From the NCBI GenBank assembly GCA_026874595.1, contig CM049320.1, positions 25,086,214 to 25,150,213 on the forward strand: DNA of 64,000 nucleotides, in the 5' to 3' direction. A program made the position numbers and the translations under genes. Below, in pieces: positions 37,126-49,100 of the stretch (its first letter is position 1; each line of letters starts with the position of its first letter). The stretch is from Sipunculus nudus (Eukaryota > Annelida > Sipuncula > Golfingiida > Sipunculidae). The notes beneath the pieces are model-generated. The model saw nothing but the letters and a program-made list of their open reading frames with translations. It was not told the DNA's origin and ran no database searches.

Positions 37126-37805
37126 CTACTCGCATATCAGGGAGTATTTGCCGTTTTTTATCACTATATAACACAGTTTTGGAGGCTCCACCTTCCTGAG
37201 ATTTCTGTCCTCCTTGGTAGTAGTGTAGTACTCTCTGTTGTGTGGACCATAGGTAACCCGAGGTGTCTGTTCAGTAGTCTTAGTGACCAGGGTCGATGGT
37301 TCAGCAGTTTGTTCAGTTGTCTTGGTGGCCAGATTTGATACCTCAGCAGTATGTTCATTCGACTTGGTGGCCAGGACTGAAGGCTCAGCAGTCTGTTCAG
37401 TATTCTGGGTGGCCATGGCTGATGCCTCAGCAGGTTGTTCAGTAGACTGGGTGGCAAGGGCTGATGCCTCAGCAGTTTGTTCAGTAGACTGAGTTGCCTT
37501 GGCTGATGGCTCAGCAGGTTGTCCAATAGACTGAGTGGCCAGGGTTGACGCCTCAGCATTTGGATCAGTAGTCTGTTTGTCCATGGTTGATGGCTCAGTA
37601 GTTTGTTCAGTGGTTTTGTTAGCCAGGGTTGATGTCTGAGAAGTTTCTTCAGTCAGTTGGATGGCCAGGGTTGATGCCCCAGCAGTTTGTCCAGTAGTTT
37701 GGGTGACCTGCTTTGTTGCTTCAATTTTCGCTGCAGTATTTGTGGCCTCGGTTTTATCCTCTGAGTTTTTTCCTGGACTGTTGATGGTCTGGGTGGTTAC
37801 TGTCA
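37126..37805 (-). CDS. CTLD gene exon 8, mucin-like repeat tail and stop
   Basis: Acceptor TTATTCAG before 37805, 680 nt, TAG at 37128-37126. About 12 units of 14 residues (42 bp) with the theme ATQSTEQTAEPSTL, rich in likely O-glycosylation sites. The last 45 residues or so leave the repeat and end KLCYIVIKNGKYSLICE, a Cys-x13-Cys segment resembling part of the CTLD second-half exons. Confidence 0.85.
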
Positions 37806-38552
37806 CTGAATAACATTAAAAATATAAAAAAATGTAAACCTGGGTTAATATGAACATTATTAAAGTGAAACCTCTATATTGTGTGAAGCCTTTGAACTAA
37901 GCTAAAGGTCCACTTTAAACAGGTGCCCACTATTTGGAGGTTATGAACGCATCATATATAAAAAGTAGGAGAAATGAACAGGGCCGTCATAATTGCTCAC
38001 ATTATAGAGGTGCTATCTCTTTGGAGGTGCCCAATAGGAGAGGATCTACTGTATTTCGTATAGTACTATTACCTCCGCCACGAAGGTCACGTTTTGCCGG
38101 CGTTTAATTGTGTCTCTGAATGTCTATTAGCAAATTTATTAAAAAAATATTAACGGATTTTGATGAATATACTAGGATAGCCCAGCAATGACACAAGAAA
38201 CATTTGATTGAATTTTGGGGATGATCCGGATCACCATCTTGGCCCAGTAATGTTTTTGAAGAAACAATGCTGCATTTTTACAATGCCATATGGCAGAGAT
38301 ATGCGCTCTTTGAGTTCTTTTTTAGTCATACATGGATTTAATAGAATGTTGGAACACGCGTTAAAAAAAGGACAATTACAAAAAATAAATAAATAGATTC
38401 TGGTCAGGAGTGGGAAATATAAGAAGTCGCATGTTATCCCTAACGCAATGGTTCTCTCTTTCAGAAGGGATTCAGTTACTTGGGTGTTATTTATTAATAC
38501 TGTGCTACAGGTTTCCGAGTATCAAAAACGTTATACCCACACTTTTCCGTAT

Positions 38553-38605
<53 letters not shown>

Positions 38606-41600
38606 GCATATATGAGATTACCGAAAGCAGAATCGCTTAAATATCGATGATATTTTTTTTATTTTCACGTAGCTGTATCCTTTATGAGGAAAAATATCTG
38701 TCTAGAAAAGATATTATTTGTTAAGTGAATCATTATAAAAACAACTCAGCAGATATAAAAAGAACAAAAATTACCTGATGTTGGCTGCATTTCTTTTTTG
38801 CACACAAACAACATCTTCTCATTGCATTTGATCAAGAACCATTTATTCTCCTTGACCAAAAAGACTTTGCATTCACTCTCATCTACAATGTAATCGATTA
38901 AAAGGGAATTATAAATGTGTTCGGCATAATTAATTTTTTATTTGTACGTGGAATACCAAAGTTACCACACAAGACCGTTTATTTTTATTATATGAATATA
39001 AACGTTTTTACGGTGTGCGTTATCTGGATACTGTTACCCTTCGTGTGTTTGTGTGTTTCTGTGTGTGTTTTCATTTTTTCACAACATAACTCACGCAATC
39101 ATTTAAGAAATCTCCTGAAGTTTTCAGGGCACTTCATGAATGGGTCAATGAAGAATTGATTGATTTTTGGTGTGGATCCGGTACATAATCCGGATCAAGG
39201 AACGTTATCTAGGACTGTTTACTTATGCAAGAATGAACCTTGGAATATGGGCAAATAAGTGAATGGCATCCATTAGAATGCAGGATTCTAGTATCTTAAA
39301 TTGTATATTCTTTTACTAACTTCTGACCATTACAGATTTGTTAAATCCAATACTCTTCGGAAGGGACACTTTTAAACAGATCGCTCTCATACAGTACGAA
39401 CGACAACGATTTCCCTGTAGGCATTGTGACATCTAATAAACTTAAAGGTTGTGTTTTACAAAGATATAGGAAATTGCGCAAATTCTATTTTTTTTGCGTT
39501 CATGATGTTATGACAATAATCTACAGAACCTGTTTTTATTAAACAAACAGAAGCCTTGAATCCGTAGTTGCTGAAAGCGGCATATTCCGATATCTGGCGT
39601 CTATTAACTAAAGACAATCACTTGATGAATAACTAGCGTTTAGATGGCAATCCAGAAAACTGAAGAATAGGAAGAAAGCCTATGTAGATGCGGTGCTAAC
39701 TGTTCTTTTTTTTGTTGGTTATATGGACCAATTCTCTTTTCATGAAACAAGAGATGATGTATCGTTAAACAGAACACTCGAGTAAAACGTTTTCCTACAA
39801 TATAAAACACCAATCATGTAGACAATCTTCACACTATTAAACATCTGGTAGCTACTCTTTCAGAGACTTTGGCTCAGTGACTTTGATTCATCGACCCACT
39901 CTGGCGTCTATTTCAAGAACAGTGAACTGGTATGCATGTGTTCACTCGCCGTCTGAATACGAATACATGCATCACATAATTAACTGATAGGGTATAGTGA
40001 TTTTATGCGTTTGGTCAGATTCTCGATGCCCTCTTGCAAAAGTTTGGCCTGCAATTGGTACACAGACGTGCTCCAGGAGGTATTGATTTAACTGCCTTGT
40101 ACATTATTCATAAAATAGACGCCGGAGCCACTCGTTTGATAAAGGTCTCTCAAAGCGTGGCTGCCAGAGGCTTGATAAAATGAAGATGCTGTGCCAAAGG
40201 CTTACCAAGTTGGTCGACAGTTAGTCCAGTCCACGACCTCCGCCTGTCAGACAATACCGTGCTCTCAATCCATTCTTTATCAGCATCTGCAGAGACGTTC
40301 AGCAGGTGACTTTTGTAATTCATGCAATAGTTCTGTGCAACAGACCAATTGGCATGTCCTCCCAGATGATAACAGCTACCTTTGTTTTCTTTCCAGCCGT
40401 TTGGACAAGAATCTGGCGATGACAAAAAATTAACATGCACTGCCGGGTATGGGGTGAACTTGATTGTAATTTATTCTAATCAGCATCCGGTGTAAGTCAA
40501 AGATGAATGTGTAGGAAAAACCTGATCGGGCATTTTTCAAACAGTTAATAGGAACAGGGATTCCGTGTGTTATGACTACAAAACCTGTTTTATGTAAAAA
40601 AAAGACCATATCAAACACACACACACACGCACACCTCTATACCCGCACGACACCTGCTCAGAACGACGCAATAATCGTTTATTTGCCTTCAAGTGGTGGT
40701 TTCCGTTTTGTAATTCGCTCTGCATTTTATTTTAAAAAATCAGTAGCAAACGGATATTGACGGAGGGGGCAATAGCGGCCGGCAGTGGAGCGAAGCCGTT
40801 CATTAACAACACTTTACGCTGCGTTTGTGGGGGGGGGGGGATTCACAAGAGTACCGTCCTATGTGTTGCCTGTTTCGTTAAACAACGCACAGGGCGGAAC
40901 TTCCCTATGTGGGGAAAGTAAGGCCCCCTCGCCATTCTTAGGTGGCTGTAGCTCATATACTGCCCTATCTGTTAGTTTTATGCTAACATTCTTGTCCTTA
41001 CTTCTGACATGTTCGTTATTTAAGGGTTTGTATTGCATGGAATTAATCACAAATGGGAAGAATAACAGCAAATCAAATGAAAACATTTCAATTCTATGAA
41101 GAGAAGTCACAGTATTTCTATAACGAAACTGTCTTTTTATCAAATCCCATTTATAGTTCTGACGTTTTAGTGTCAGTAAAGGAAAAATTCATGTGCATCT
41201 AAAGTTGCCTATTAGATCCATATAAGAAGAACAAATAGCCAGATAGGCCGAACTTGTAAAAGAAAACAAACAATATATATCATTAAGATATAATTTCTAT
41301 AAATTCCTTAAAGGTATTTGATAATTATTGTACCCATTCGTAGATGGCGTTATCCCACCGTATTAATAATAAGCCAAAAGCATTGCTTAGAATGGGGATT
41401 TTATTTTTCACGAAAAAAGTATGATGAATTTAAATATGAAAGAAGTGGCAGCACTGGGATAGATTGCGGAAGAATAAACGTGCTGGTACTTTACCTGTTT
41501 CAGAAGCCTTTTTCTGACACAGGAACCAAAACGTAAGATTGCATTTCCTGAGGACCTGTGAATCATTCCCGAAATGCAGGACAGCGCACTTCTGTGTTCT

Positions 41601-43135
41601 TGGATGGTTTTCTTAAATAGCAGTATCATTGAATTAAAAGCGCACACTTGCTTGAATATTACATAATTATATTTTATGCAGAAAAAAACATAAAGGACAA
41701 GCAGTACGATGGATGTTGCTGCATGTTTGTGCATTCATGGGTGTTCTTCGACAGGATACGGCATATATTGTTGTAGAAACCGACTGTGAATTCGTGATAG
41801 CTTAATATAAGAATACTTAAAGTGAAAACCTTGGTCGGTGTCTTAGTGAATGATATTTTTCAATTTCTGTCTCTAGAAAGTGCAGACAATTGATTCACAT
41901 GTAACATAGAGACCAAATACCAATTAAAATCGTTTAATACATATTGCATTTTCGTCGACATGTAAATAAACAAATCCAGTGTTTACGGCTTACCAAAGAC
42001 AGAGCCTTCTATCCATATGTGTCTCTTTAAACGCAGCAATTCGGTCTTAATCCACTTGTTCTCTTCCGTTGAATTACCCATAATAAGCGTACCATTGAAA
42101 TTTTTGCAATGCGTCTGTGCTTCAATCCAAGTGGCCCATCCGACCACATGATAACAAGTACCGGTATTAGTACGAATTTTCCAGCCAACAGGACATCTTT
42201 CTGTCAATTGAAAAAAAATGTAAGGTTCACTACCTGAATTACTTCAAGCTGAAATGTTTAAGCTCGAACATTTCAAGGGTTAACATTTCGCCAACAATAC
42301 GTTGCATGACGAAAGTGATCCGGCTTTGATAAGGTAATCTATAATGATTTAAAATAATGACAATATCAAAATGAGAAACGCAGTCTTTTTTTTGTAGATC
42401 ATAATTAGACTAGTCGGATTTCGACAGTTAATGCCCGGTGCAAACGTAGTGTCAGAATTAATACACAGTGGCAGGTCAATTGATTTTGTTACAAAGACAT
42501 ATTGCTCAGGAGAAAATATTGGGCCGATCCATTATTCGAACCCATATCAGTATAACCCCAACCGCTTCGCTAGAAAAGCAAGCTTTCATGTCACCCCGTA
42601 ACACACCCCCTCTTAAGAGAGTCCTGTTATCAGAACAAGATTAACTTTACAAGGAGTGAATTAGGTGGCGGTAATTGACTATTTACTTCAAACCACCATT
42701 CACTAGGTATGCCGTCTTTTTGACGAGCCCCCTTTTGTTACGAAAACAAATCGCTAAGGGGACAATATTGGGCGCACATGACCGGCGTTCCAAACGCTTC
42801 ACTAGAAAAGCAAGCTTTTATGTCACCCCGTAACACACCCCCCCTTAAGAGAGACTACTGTTATCAGAACAAGATTCACTTTCCCAGGAGTCACACTTCT
42901 TGTTAATAAGGTGGCGGTAATTGACTAATTACTTCAAACCACCATTCACTAGGTATGCCGTCTTTTTGACGAGCCCCCATTTTTTTTTACGAAGACAAAT
43001 CGCTAAGGGTACAATATTGGGCCGATCCATGTCGGCGTCGCACATGTCCGGCGTTCCAAACGCTTCTCTAGAAAAGCAAGCTTCACTAGCGAGACAGTTC
43101 GATCCGCTTTTATGTCACCCCATAACAATTCGCAT

Positions 43136-43167
<32 letters not shown>

Positions 43168-46100
43168 CCCATTCGATTGTCTGATTAGAAAAATATATTT
43201 GAAATTGTTACTGAATAGCAAGGATTTGTGTGGGAGGGCATATTCAACAAGTCACAATTGCAAATAAAAGAGCAACTAGAAATCATATGCAAACAGATAT
43301 CCTTGATGTTGTCCCATCTACGAGTGCGATAATGATATGTTGTTTTAGTGTCATAGTTATTATGTTTCCAAAGTTTCAAAATCCATAGAAATGTTTCCAT
43401 TGGCATTCCCATTGGCATCCAAAGATGGACATCGAGATGCCTTTAAAGAGGACATATATCGCGCAGATCGGTCAAACTTGCTAAAAAACATACCAAATAA
43501 AAAAATATATATTTTCTGTCAATTCCTTACTCTTTTATAGAGTTATCAAACAGTTAGCATGCAGACAATTAAGCAAGATGGTACTCTACCGTTTGCATTT
43601 CCGTTGTAAGTATTACGTTTTTTACACACGGACACCTTCGTTGCATTACAATGGTCGAGAAATCGTGTCCCTTTCTTGAAGAGCATGGCAATGCATTTTC
43701 CTTCAACTGCAGGTGGTTGTTTAATATTATATAATTGAATTAAACATGTATATGTTCTTTAAACATTACATCTTTACATTTTAAGCAAGAAACAAAAAGG
43801 GTACATCTCAGAAACATTACAAGTTTGTATAAGAGACACCCTGTTGCAATAAGGTCACAGGGAAAATGTATGTTATTTATGCTAAAGTCTGTGTCAGTAG
43901 CATACATGGTACATTCTTTTAAAACTCAAGAAGACAGAAAAACCTAAATAGCTTGGTAATATTTAATTTAAAGTGGAAACATTGGTTAAAATCTTAGAAA
44001 CTTGAATTTATTTTCTTGTTGTCATCACGTGTAGATATCGATGGTATCTGTCGCATCCGATTGAAATATCATTCAGATTCATTCAGTTGGAAGTGTACGG
44101 GAATCACCATAAATATTACCAAATCCAGTGTGATACAGCTTACCTGAAGCAGAGCCATCGATCCATGCTTTGGTTATGTTTTTTGGCAAACTGGCCTTAA
44201 CCAAATGCCTCTCCGTGGTTGAGGAAACATTGAGCAACTGGCTGTCCTGTCGACTGCATTCCTTCTCTGCTTCAGATCTATTGACCGGTTGTCCAAGGTA
44301 ATAACAGTACCATTCAAGATATCTCCAGCCCTCAGGACATACATCTGGCAATGTAAAACAGTGTTAAGTCCACAGCCTGCCTGTTATAGTGGCCATATCC
44401 GATACGTGAAGCGCAGTATTTTCTTTGCAGTAATCCGCATCAGTTTTGTGTACTGTAGTCCACTTCACAGGCAAGCGGTAAATCTCTACGAGATTTACTT
44501 TATTCTTGATTACAGTTAATCGGTTACCAAAAGGGCTGTATCAATATAGCAGTATATCGATACAAATCGATACAACACATTGATAGGTTTATCAATACGC
44601 TTTATTCATTGAATAGATGAGAAACTATGACTTCTTAAAATGTAGCTACAAGCATAACCTAAGTCATAACTAGTTATAAAGTTAAGGTTACTTCCTTTAT
44701 GTTATCATGCTGCATACTCTGAACCACATGTTCGGCAACAGCTGGAACAATTGATCAAAAGCCTAGGGGAAATCAAATGTTAGTTTACAAAAGGAAATGT
44801 GATTTAGGGGATTCATATTTTATAAACATAAGAAAACTGTAATTACAACTGTGTAATTAGATGACCTATATCAGAATTATAAATTTAAAGACTATAACAA
44901 GGACTATAAAATAAGATTGAAATTTTAAAACCGCTTAGTCTATTTATTTTATGAGATTAAGGAATAAAGAAATTTGATTATCATTAACATAACTAGTGGC
45001 CCATGGGCCATGACGCTTAGCTGAATTCAAGGAATCCTTAAAAATGTCTGGTTTACGAGAAAACTCTCCAATACGGATTGACATGCCAAATTTCAGACCA
45101 ATACCTTGAACCACTCGTAAGACATGAGCAATTTTCACCCAAAGCACATGTATTGATGGGCGCCACAGGAAAACAATTGCAGATAGCGCCACCGGTCTTG
45201 GGAACAAGATGGAGGAGTCTAAGATATATGGACACGCACAATTTCAGGCCAATACAGCAAATCACTCCTGAGAAAAAAGCATTAATTTATTATACAAAAA
45301 ATGAAGGTAAGTGGTGCCACCTGTCTGGCTTACGAGAAAACTCTCCAAGACGAAAGGACACGCCAAATATCAGACCAATACCTTGAACCACCATTGAGAT
45401 ATGTGCAATTTTCACCCAAACCACATGTATTGATAAATGCCACAGGAAAACTATTGCAAATGGCACGACCAGTCTTAAGTACAAGGTGGAGGAGTTCAAG
45501 ATCTATGGGTATGCACCATTCCCGACCAATACGGCAAATCACTCCTGAGAAAAGGCATTTATTTAATCTACAAAACTGGGAAAGTAGGTGGCACCACCAG
45601 TCTGGTTTACGAGAAAACTTTTCAAGATGGATAGACTTGCAAAATTGCAGACCAATATCTTGAACCATTCCTGAAATATGAGCAATTTTCACAAAAAAAA
45701 ACAAATATACAGATGGACTGCCACGCGAAAACGACTGTAGACAGTGCCACCAGTCTCATGTAGGTGTTGAGGATCTATGAACATGCAGAATTTCAACTCA
45801 ATACAGTGAAGAAACCCTAAGACGAACAGATGGAAAATGCACAGATGGACACTAGTGGTGGGCCGATCATCGAGTTTATCGAAAGTCAGTCGGTTTGATG
45901 TCACTTTCAAGCGCTCGATTTCCAAAGGCAACTATCGATTACATCATAATAATGATTGTTTTCTTTCCAAAATGCCTTTTAGTTATAGACAAAAATGATT
46001 CTTCAATTTTTTTACCACATTCCGCGCTTCATATAATCAGTCTGTGTTCCCAAATAACTACCGTATGTAACTGAGTATGACAAAGAAGATGCGAGAATGG

Positions 46101-49100
46101 AGGACTTATTAAACTTATTATCTGTGAACTCGCAGGGAGCTGCAGAATTGGCGGAGAGTTTTCTAACGAGATGTACATTGCAAAATATGGGCGGGAAGGC
46201 GTGAAATTAATCTATTCAACCGATGCCATGTGCCACTGTTTAGGCCGTCCCTAAAAAAAAATTCTTTGTTGGGGCTATGATCCTTAAAATTAGTCTGATT
46301 GTGTCAAAATACGTGGAAGATCGTGCGCGAGAGGAGAATACCTGCCGGGGAAACGTAGGAACAGTTTCACAGATAATTACATATTTATTTGATATATGCA
46401 TATATTTGTCTGAATCGATTAATAATCGATCATCAGTCGGTTTGCTCAAACCGATGATCGATTATGAAAAAGGAACCGACTCCCACCACTAAAGGACACT
46501 ACGCAAAAAGGATTGTAGGTGGTGCCACCAGTCAATTATGAGTTGGAGAGATCCATGATCTATGGACATGTAAACTTTCAGCCCAATACATGGAGCCACT
46601 CCTGAGATATCGGCTGTTATCTAAAATACACCCACATTCGTATCACACAGAAAGGTTTGCTGGTGGTGCCACCTGTCTTTGTTAGGCAAAACAACACAGT
46701 TGAAAGAAAAACTATGCTGGATTTCAGGAAGATTGGTCCAAGGGTCTCTGAGGAGTTCTCTGGAAACCAACGAAGAGTTTTTGTAAAAAAAAATTGTAAA
46801 AATTAGAAAAATAAAGGCCACCACCAGTTTGCAGAACTGATGAAACACTCCATGACCAATATTCATGCAAAGAATCATGGTGTTCATCGCAGAAGTTATT
46901 CATATACTCTAGCTTTGTATCAATTTTTTATTTATTCTGAGGGGTACTTACGAGCTCCATAGCTCAGAGGATATGGGTACACCTAATTTCAGATTTCCAT
47001 AGAGACCTTCATGGACCTCCTTTGATGTTAAGTTAGAAGATTCCAGGTCCAGTGGTTAGGATTTGTGCCATATTAACAGATGACAGCTTCTTTGAAGGTA
47101 TCAAGAATAGAGAAAAAAATCGTAAAATTAAAAAGAAAGACAGGTGGCGCCACCAGGTGGTGCAAAGAATCATGGTGATCAAGGCAGTAGTTATTCAGAT
47201 ACTTGAGCTTTTGTATCAAATTTTTAATTATTCTGAGGGGTACTTACAAGCCCCATAGCTCCGTGGATAGAGTAACAGAAACCCAATTTCATGTTTTCAC
47301 AGAGACTTTTCATGGACCTCCCTGGTTGTCAAGTGAGAAAATTCCAGGTCCAGCAGTTACGATATGTGCCCTGTAAACAGATGACAGCTTCTTTGAAGTT
47401 ATCAGAAATAGAGTAAAATTTAAAAAAATAGAAAAAATACACGTGGCGCCACCAGTTTGCAGGAACTGATGGAACACTCAATGATCAATAATCATGCAAA
47501 AAATCAGGGTGATCAAGGCAGCAGTTATTCAGGTACTGAAGTTTTGTATCAATTTTTTTTTATTCTTGGGGGTATTTTCAGACCCATAGCTCGGGGAATA
47601 TGGGTAACTGAGAACTAATTTCAGGTTTCCAAGGAGATTTTTTAGGACCTCCCTGGATGTCAAGTTAGAAGATTCCAGGTCCAGAAGTTACGATTTGTGC
47701 CCTGTTAACGGACGGACGGCTGGACGGCCAAACGGCCAGACGGCCGGACAAACGGAAGACGGACGAAGAGTGATCGCTATAGCTCAGATGACTTTCAGTC
47801 AGTTGAGTTAAATATTTCGTATCACATGCCTTATTAACAGAGCACTTTTCACGCCACTTTCATGCGGCTCACTTTTCTGAGAGTAAAATATAAGTCAGCC
47901 CAAAATGGTGGCTTTTTATTTGTTTACGAAAACCTAACCCATAGGTAAATATCAGTGCGTACAGGCGAATCCGTTTATTTTTGCATGCATAAGGTAAGTT
48001 GTATTCAAAGGTGCCCATTCACCTTCCCTGTTGAAAAAGAATTCATGTGAAAACTGGCTTCCTCTTTGCATAAATTAATGATTTTAGCTTGTTTTGGTTA
48101 TGCAACGTTCTTATTACGTCGTTGTGAAGGATGAATGAACGTGTTTGTTAACACAGCTTTTTTGACAAAAGGGAAAACATGTAACCTTAGGTGGTAAGTT
48201 CATATTTTCGGAGGTAGATCAGTCACTATTTTCAAAGCTCTGGCTTATCTGACTTGCCGCCAGATGCCCTTGTTGAATTTATTTGATTATTTTGGCGGCT
48301 CACTCCCCATATATCATAAACACATTTCCCGGCCTTTCTTTGTGTAAGCTCTGAGGGATTACCTTTATAAAGCTCAGATAGGTGATTAGGCTACCTCAAG
48401 GATAATTCAGTACGACTGAGTGAGGATAAAGGTAGAGCATGATATGTTAATATTAAGATATCAGGATTTATATGCACGGGGTAAGGTATTATCCAGCGGT
48501 CATAAAATGTTATCAGGATATCAGATTTCTTCAGTTCTAGCGAGATTTCACCATTATGCTATTGAGGAACCGGCAGGGTTCGAACCAAGGACCTTAAGCA
48601 CCGAGGTCTAACGCCTTTACCACCAGGTTACGTCCTACCCCTGCATGAGGTAAGTTTAGCTACCATATGACCTAAACTTTCAAGCGAATTATAACGTCTT
48701 GCGACACGGTAAACTGGACAGCAATCAGTGCGATAGCAAATTTAGGGTTTTTAATACACCGATTTAGGGTTTTGTAAAGCTAACTACACCAGGACACAAA
48801 TCTTACTACTTCGAGAATAAAATAAACCGGATTAGTGTAAACTGATGTAGAAGCTAGCCCAGTCGGACACGGCCTATACTTTGTTCAATAAAGCTGTGTC
48901 CACCTGTTTTTTTTTCAAAAAAACTTAATGTTTAATTTTTGCAACAAAAAAAGATATTGCCTTTTATTGGAATCAAGAATTTTACAATAAATCTCTAGTC
49001 TATGTATCACAACGTTTTTATTCTTTACAATGATTTGACAGACTAAATGTATCCTTGATAGGGGAGCCATCTTTGATTTAGCTGGTTATATTTTTTAGAG

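Noticed and set aside
37164-37559. Alternative frames over the mucin-like exon, including plus-strand DASAVCSV-type repeats at 37283 and 51407
   Set aside because: Shadows of the 42-bp repeat in other frames; only the minus-strand Thr-rich frame fits the splice phase.
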